From Candidatus Woesearchaeota archaeon (lineage in GTDB: Archaea > Nanobdellota > Nanobdellia > Woesearchaeales > GW2011-AR4), in NCBI GenBank assembly GCA_016185865.1, contig JACPMU010000099.1, positions 1-8,453 of the forward strand: a stretch of 8,453 nucleotides of DNA. Reading direction: 5' to 3'. The stretch's first letter is position 1; the number at the start of each line of letters is the position of its first letter. This document shows positions 6,312-8,453 of the stretch, piece after piece. The notes beneath the pieces were generated by a model. The model was not told where the DNA came from and made no database searches. It worked only from the letters and a program-made list of their open reading frames with translations. The translations under genes were made by a program, and so were the position numbers.

Positions 6312-6772
6312 AAATTGGAATAGCAGACACGACATTTGCAAGAGTTGACATGGCAAAGTTTGCAATAGAAACAATCAAGAAAAACTCTGATGCAAAAATA
6401 GCAAGATATACTGTGCCCGGGTTCAAGGACCTTGCTGTTGCATGCAAAAAGCTGGTTGAAGAAGACAAATGCGATATTGTAGTTGCCTTTGGCATGGCAG
6501 GCAAAATGCCTATTGACAGGCAGTGCGCGCATGAGGCATCGCTTGGGCTGCAGCAGGCGCAATTAATGGCAAATACGCATATTCTTGAAGTTTTTGTCCA
6601 CATGGACGAGGCAAAAACAGAAAAGGAAATATACAGCATTGCAAAAAACAGGGCGGAAAGGCACGCATTGAATGCGCTGGCGCTGCTCAAAGGCAAAACA
6701 GAATTGACAAAATATGCAGGCATGGGCAGAAGGCAGGGAAAAAATGATGACGGGCCAATTAAAATAAAATGA
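6308..6772 (+). CDS. ribC: Riboflavin synthase, archaeal type
   Basis: Dismutates two 6,7-dimethyl-8-ribityllumazine molecules to riboflavin and a pyrimidinedione. At 154 residues it matches the archaeal enzyme (MJ1184, about 156) and is unrelated to the two-domain bacterial RibE; the archaeal family is instead a paralogue of lumazine synthase. Visible: MKIGIADTTFARVDMA (1-16) at the N-terminus, YTVPGFKDLAVACKKL (34-49) equivalent to the VPG substrate loop of lumazine synthase, FGMAGKMPIDRQCAHEASLG (61-80) and LMANTHILEVFVHMDEA (86-102), the most recognisable family signature, and a C-terminal KYAGMGRRQGKNDDGP (135-150). The ATG lies in the ATGA overlap with ribK, and the gene ends in another ATGA with ribH, so translation is probably coupled. 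It is expected to assemble as an oligomer, by family. Confidence 0.95.
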   Translation: MKIGIADTTFARVDMAKFAIETIKKNSDAKIARYTVPGFKDLAVACKKLVEEDKCDIVVAFGMAGKMPIDRQCAHEASLGLQQAQLMANTHILEVFVHMDEAKTEKEIYSIAKNRAERHALNALALLKGKTELTKYAGMGRRQGKNDDGPIKIK

Positions 6773-7176
6773 CAGAAAAATTAGGCATGGTTGTTTCATT
6801 GTTTAATTATGAAATAACAGGGGAGATGAGCAAAAGGGCCATTGAAAGGGCAAAAGAGACAGGGGCAAAAATAATCAAGATAGTGGATGTGCCGGGCTCT
6901 TTTGAAATACCGTTTGCAGTCAAGGAACTGCTTGAAATCAAGGAAATTGAAGGGGTTGTCACAATCGGCACAATCATCAAGGGCGGAACAGACCATGACA
7001 CTGTTGTTGCGCACGCTGTTGCCAGAAAGCTTCTTGATTTGTCATGCGAGTACAGCAAGCCAGTTTCGCTTGGAATTTCAGGCCCTAACATTACATGGCA
7101 GCAGAGCGAGAAAAGGATTGAGGAATACGCAATAAGGGCTGTTGATTCAGTTGTGAAGATGCTGAGAAAGGGATAA
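6769..7176 (+). CDS. ribH: 6,7-dimethyl-8-ribityllumazine synthase
   Basis: Condenses 5-amino-6-ribitylaminouracil with 3,4-dihydroxy-2-butanone-4-phosphate to give lumazine, the substrate of the neighbouring RibC. The 135 residues are of normal length. Visible: the N-terminal FNYEITGEMS (12-21), VDVPGSFEIPFAVKEL (39-54), GTIIKGGTDHDTVVAHAVA (67-85) with the histidine (His76) at the usual catalytic position, and PVSLGISGPNITWQQSEKR (98-116) followed by EEYAIRAV (118-125), the standard C-terminal pattern. Family members form pentamers or 60-subunit capsids, which the sequence alone does not settle. Translation likely couples to ribC through ATGA (6769-6772). It is the last gene of the operon; the next gene starts 40 bases later and has a different base composition. 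Confidence 0.96.
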   Translation: MTEKLGMVVSLFNYEITGEMSKRAIERAKETGAKIIKIVDVPGSFEIPFAVKELLEIKEIEGVVTIGTIIKGGTDHDTVVAHAVARKLLDLSCEYSKPVSLGISGPNITWQQSEKRIEEYAIRAVDSVVKMLRKG

Positions 7177-7185
7177 TTTAGAAAA

Positions 7186-7194
7186 TTTATTATA
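7186..7194 (+). promoter_or_regulatory. Candidate TATA box before the small membrane protein
   Basis: TTTATTATA is centred about 27 bases before the ATG at 7217, the leaderless distance. However, AAGGA at 7205-7209, seven bases before the ATG, looks like a Shine-Dalgarno sequence, which would instead suit a longer transcript such as ribH read-through. The two signals point to different modes, so this is a weak call. Confidence 0.4.
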
Positions 7195-7216
7195 CATCTT
7201 ATATAAGGAATATCAC

Positions 7217-7621
7217 ATGTTAAGCAATATTGTGTTGGTTATAATCATACTAATATCTGGTTTTATTGCATTCATCTCAAATATGGGAGTGTATTACTTA
7301 CTCTTAAAACAACCATCTTTGCTTTTTAATTTTGTATATGCGGTTTTTATTATTTCACCAATAGTATTGTTAACATCGTTTGTATTCTTAGTGCATAAAT
7401 TGATTAAGGAAAGAAAAAGCTTTTCAGTTTGGTTTTTAGGGAATGTATTGTTTGATATAGGAGTTTTATTAATGACATTTTTTGCTGGTATTTTACAAGG
7501 GGGTGGTGAGAGATTTGGCTTGATTATTTTTACATTACCATATATTATTTTAGTAAATGTAATAAGCTTAATTGATTTTTTACTTGTTAAAAGAAAATTA
7601 GCAACACCATCTAAAAATTAG
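7217..7621 (+). CDS. AT-rich hypothetical four-helix membrane protein
   Basis: I do not recognise this 134-residue protein. It is strongly hydrophobic, with about four predicted membrane helices (4-28, 36-62, 70-92, 100-124), a basic loop KLIKERKSF (61-69) between helices two and three, a glycine-rich stretch LQGGGERFG (93-101) before helix four, and a basic tail VKRKLATPSK. No catalytic, metal or transporter motif is visible. Its base composition stands out: 7321-7380 has 15 G/C of 60 by hand count, against 27 of 60 for 7021-7080 in ribH. It has an AAGGA ribosome-binding-like site seven bases before the ATG, which neighbouring genes lack. It converges on the minus-strand gene and overlaps it by 11 bases. 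These features suggest a recent acquisition or a fast-evolving gene. It could be a superinfection, immunity or other small membrane protein; function cannot be assigned. Confidence 0.75.
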   Translation: MLSNIVLVIIILISGFIAFISNMGVYYLLLKQPSLLFNFVYAVFIISPIVLLTSFVFLVHKLIKERKSFSVWFLGNVLFDIGVLLMTFFAGILQGGGERFGLIIFTLPYIILVNVISLIDFLLVKRKLATPSKN

Positions 7622-8438
7622 TGAAAAACTTCTCCAAAGGCACATTGGCTTTCTTTATTCTTTTTGTTTTATTAATAAGCTTCTTTGTTTTTTCCTGCTC
7701 CATCAGGGTATTCAAAAATAATTTTCTTGTTTTCTTGTTCAAAACATTGTTTTCAAGCATTTCAGCCATCTCTGGCGCTTTCAGTCCCGAGCTTTTCAGA
7801 ATTGCACCAAGCCTTTCGACATTTGTCTTTCTGAACTCCTTGACAATCCCTTCATTGCCGAGTATTTTTGAAAGGAACTCTTTTCTTGAAGCTGATGTGA
7901 AAGAGCTGTTTGTGAGGATTTTGGCCATCTTTGCAGGCTCGCTCAAAAGCAAAAATTTCATAAGCTGCAATGTCCTTATTATGTCGTTTTTGTAGTATTG
8001 CGTGTCAAGCTGCTCAAAAACATCGTAAAGAATGTCCTCAAACTCAATGACCTCAACTCCCTTTTCGTTGAATGTTTTTATTATATCAATTTTTCTTGAT
8101 TTTGGCATCGCCCCTATTACCATTATTTTTTTAATATTGTTTTTTTGGATTGAGAACTGCCTGATGCTGCTGCTTATTGCCCCTGAAACTGCCTTGTCCT
8201 CAAACTTCTCATCAACAATTTTTGCTGTTGATTTTCCAAGGTTTGCAGCCTCTGATATGTTGTTGGTTATAGAGCAGCTTACCTGAATGTGGAAAACATC
8301 ATTGACAACATTTTTGTCAAACTTCAAAGCTAGAATTCCGGCATCCCTGTTTCCGCTGGCCCTGATATTATTAATGGTAAAAAGCCCCTTTTTGTTGTAC
8401 CAGTAGTTGACTATCTCTTTTTCAGCGCTCATAACCAT
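7611..8438 (-). CDS. Uncharacterised archaeal protein with nuclease-fold-like N-terminus
   Basis: No firm family recognised; 275 residues from the first ATG in view. The N-terminal part (about 5-60), EKEIVNYWYNKKGLF, then NRDAGILAL, then HIQVSCSIT, follows the pattern of PD-(D/E)xK endonuclease folds: a helix, a strand, an Asp in a D-x-x-I-L-A strand, and a following h-x-V-x strand. Where a catalytic E-V-K would be expected it has Q-V-S, so catalysis may be lost. Residues 103-145 form a second alpha/beta segment (KKIMVIGA, then GVEVIEFEDILYDVFEQL), followed by YYKNDIIRTLQLMKFLL (148-164). The rest is helical and lysine-rich (234-271), suggesting nucleic acid binding. The start is uncertain: ATGs lie at 8436-8438 and 8430-8432, a purine-rich AGGAAAGGGG lies just upstream, and the frame stays open to the window edge. 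It is convergent with the AT-rich membrane gene. Confidence 0.75.
   Translation of the reverse strand: MVMSAEKEIVNYWYNKKGLFTINNIRASGNRDAGILALKFDKNVVNDVFHIQVSCSITNNISEAANLGKSTAKIVDEKFEDKAVSGAISSSIRQFSIQKNNIKKIMVIGAMPKSRKIDIIKTFNEKGVEVIEFEDILYDVFEQLDTQYYKNDIIRTLQLMKFLLLSEPAKMAKILTNSSFTSASRKEFLSKILGNEGIVKEFRKTNVERLGAILKSSGLKAPEMAEMLENNVLNKKTRKLFLNTLMEQEKTKKLINKTKRIKKANVPLEKFFTNF
7650..7672 (+). terminator. Possible T-rich stop after the small membrane gene
   Basis: About 30 bases past the stop of the 7217-7621 gene the plus strand holds a T-rich run (TTTATTCTTTTTGTTTTATT) that could end transcription in the archaeal manner. It also encodes the lysine-rich tail of the opposite gene, which alone explains the T content, so support is weak. 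Confidence 0.25.
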
Positions 8439-8453
8439 CCCCTTTCCTGCTGA

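Noticed and set aside
6251..7091. Minus-strand open frames opposite ribC and ribH
   Set aside because: They are by-products of the codon pattern of well-supported rib genes; cysteine- and serine-rich products without family signs.
7621..8286. Plus-strand hydrophobic open frames opposite the last gene
   Set aside because: The hydrophobicity comes from reading lysine-rich codons on the other strand (AAA/AAG become TTT/CTT); the minus-strand frame spans the whole region.
1..8453. CRISPR arrays, tRNA genes, insertion sequences or phage genes
   Set aside because: I saw no regularly spaced repeats, no cloverleaf-like sequence, no transposase or terminal inverted repeats, and no phage structural genes.

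Overview
The window looks like a piece of an archaeal chromosome, most likely from a DPANN-type (Woesearchaeota/Pacearchaeota-like) lineage. The evidence is a CTP-dependent riboflavin kinase, an archaeal-type riboflavin synthase, an NMD3-family protein, archaeal TATA boxes at leaderless spacing, very tight gene packing, and frequent AGG/AGA and ATA codons. The lineage is inferred from gene content; no rRNA gene is present. I found no tRNA, rRNA, CRISPR array, insertion sequence or prophage.

Layout. (1) 1-1985, plus: leucyl-tRNA synthetase, its N-terminus cut off by the window edge. The catalytic and editing core is bacterial in type, but the C-terminal tail looks archaeal. (2) 1987-4222, minus: a two-gene unit. 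A 600-residue CPA2/Kef-type cation/proton antiporter with an extra C-terminal membrane domain comes first, followed by an overlapping small two-helix K+ channel. (3) 4223-4314: a divergent, AT-rich promoter region. (4) 4315-5430, plus: an isocitrate/isopropylmalate-family dehydrogenase. (5) 5462-5887, plus: a short NMD3-like protein without the usual zinc ribbons. (6) 5931-7176, plus: a compact riboflavin/FMN operon, ribK-ribC-ribH, joined by two ATGA overlaps and preceded by a well-placed TATA box. (7) 7217-7621, plus: an unusually AT-rich orphan four-helix membrane protein. (8) 7611-8438, minus: an uncharacterised protein with a nuclease-fold-like N-terminus. Its frame stays open to the right edge, so its start is uncertain.

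How the genes work together. RibH makes lumazine, RibC dismutates it to riboflavin, and RibK phosphorylates riboflavin to FMN, so the last three steps to FMN are encoded in order of transcription reversed. The antiporter and channel probably act together in K+/pH homeostasis. The leuS, dehydrogenase and NMD3-like genes are housekeeping and show no pathway link to one another. The window is mostly ordinary. The points most worth a second look are the mosaic LeuRS, the zinc-less NMD3, the RCK-less antiporter/channel pair, the AT-rich orphan gene and the degenerate nuclease-like gene.
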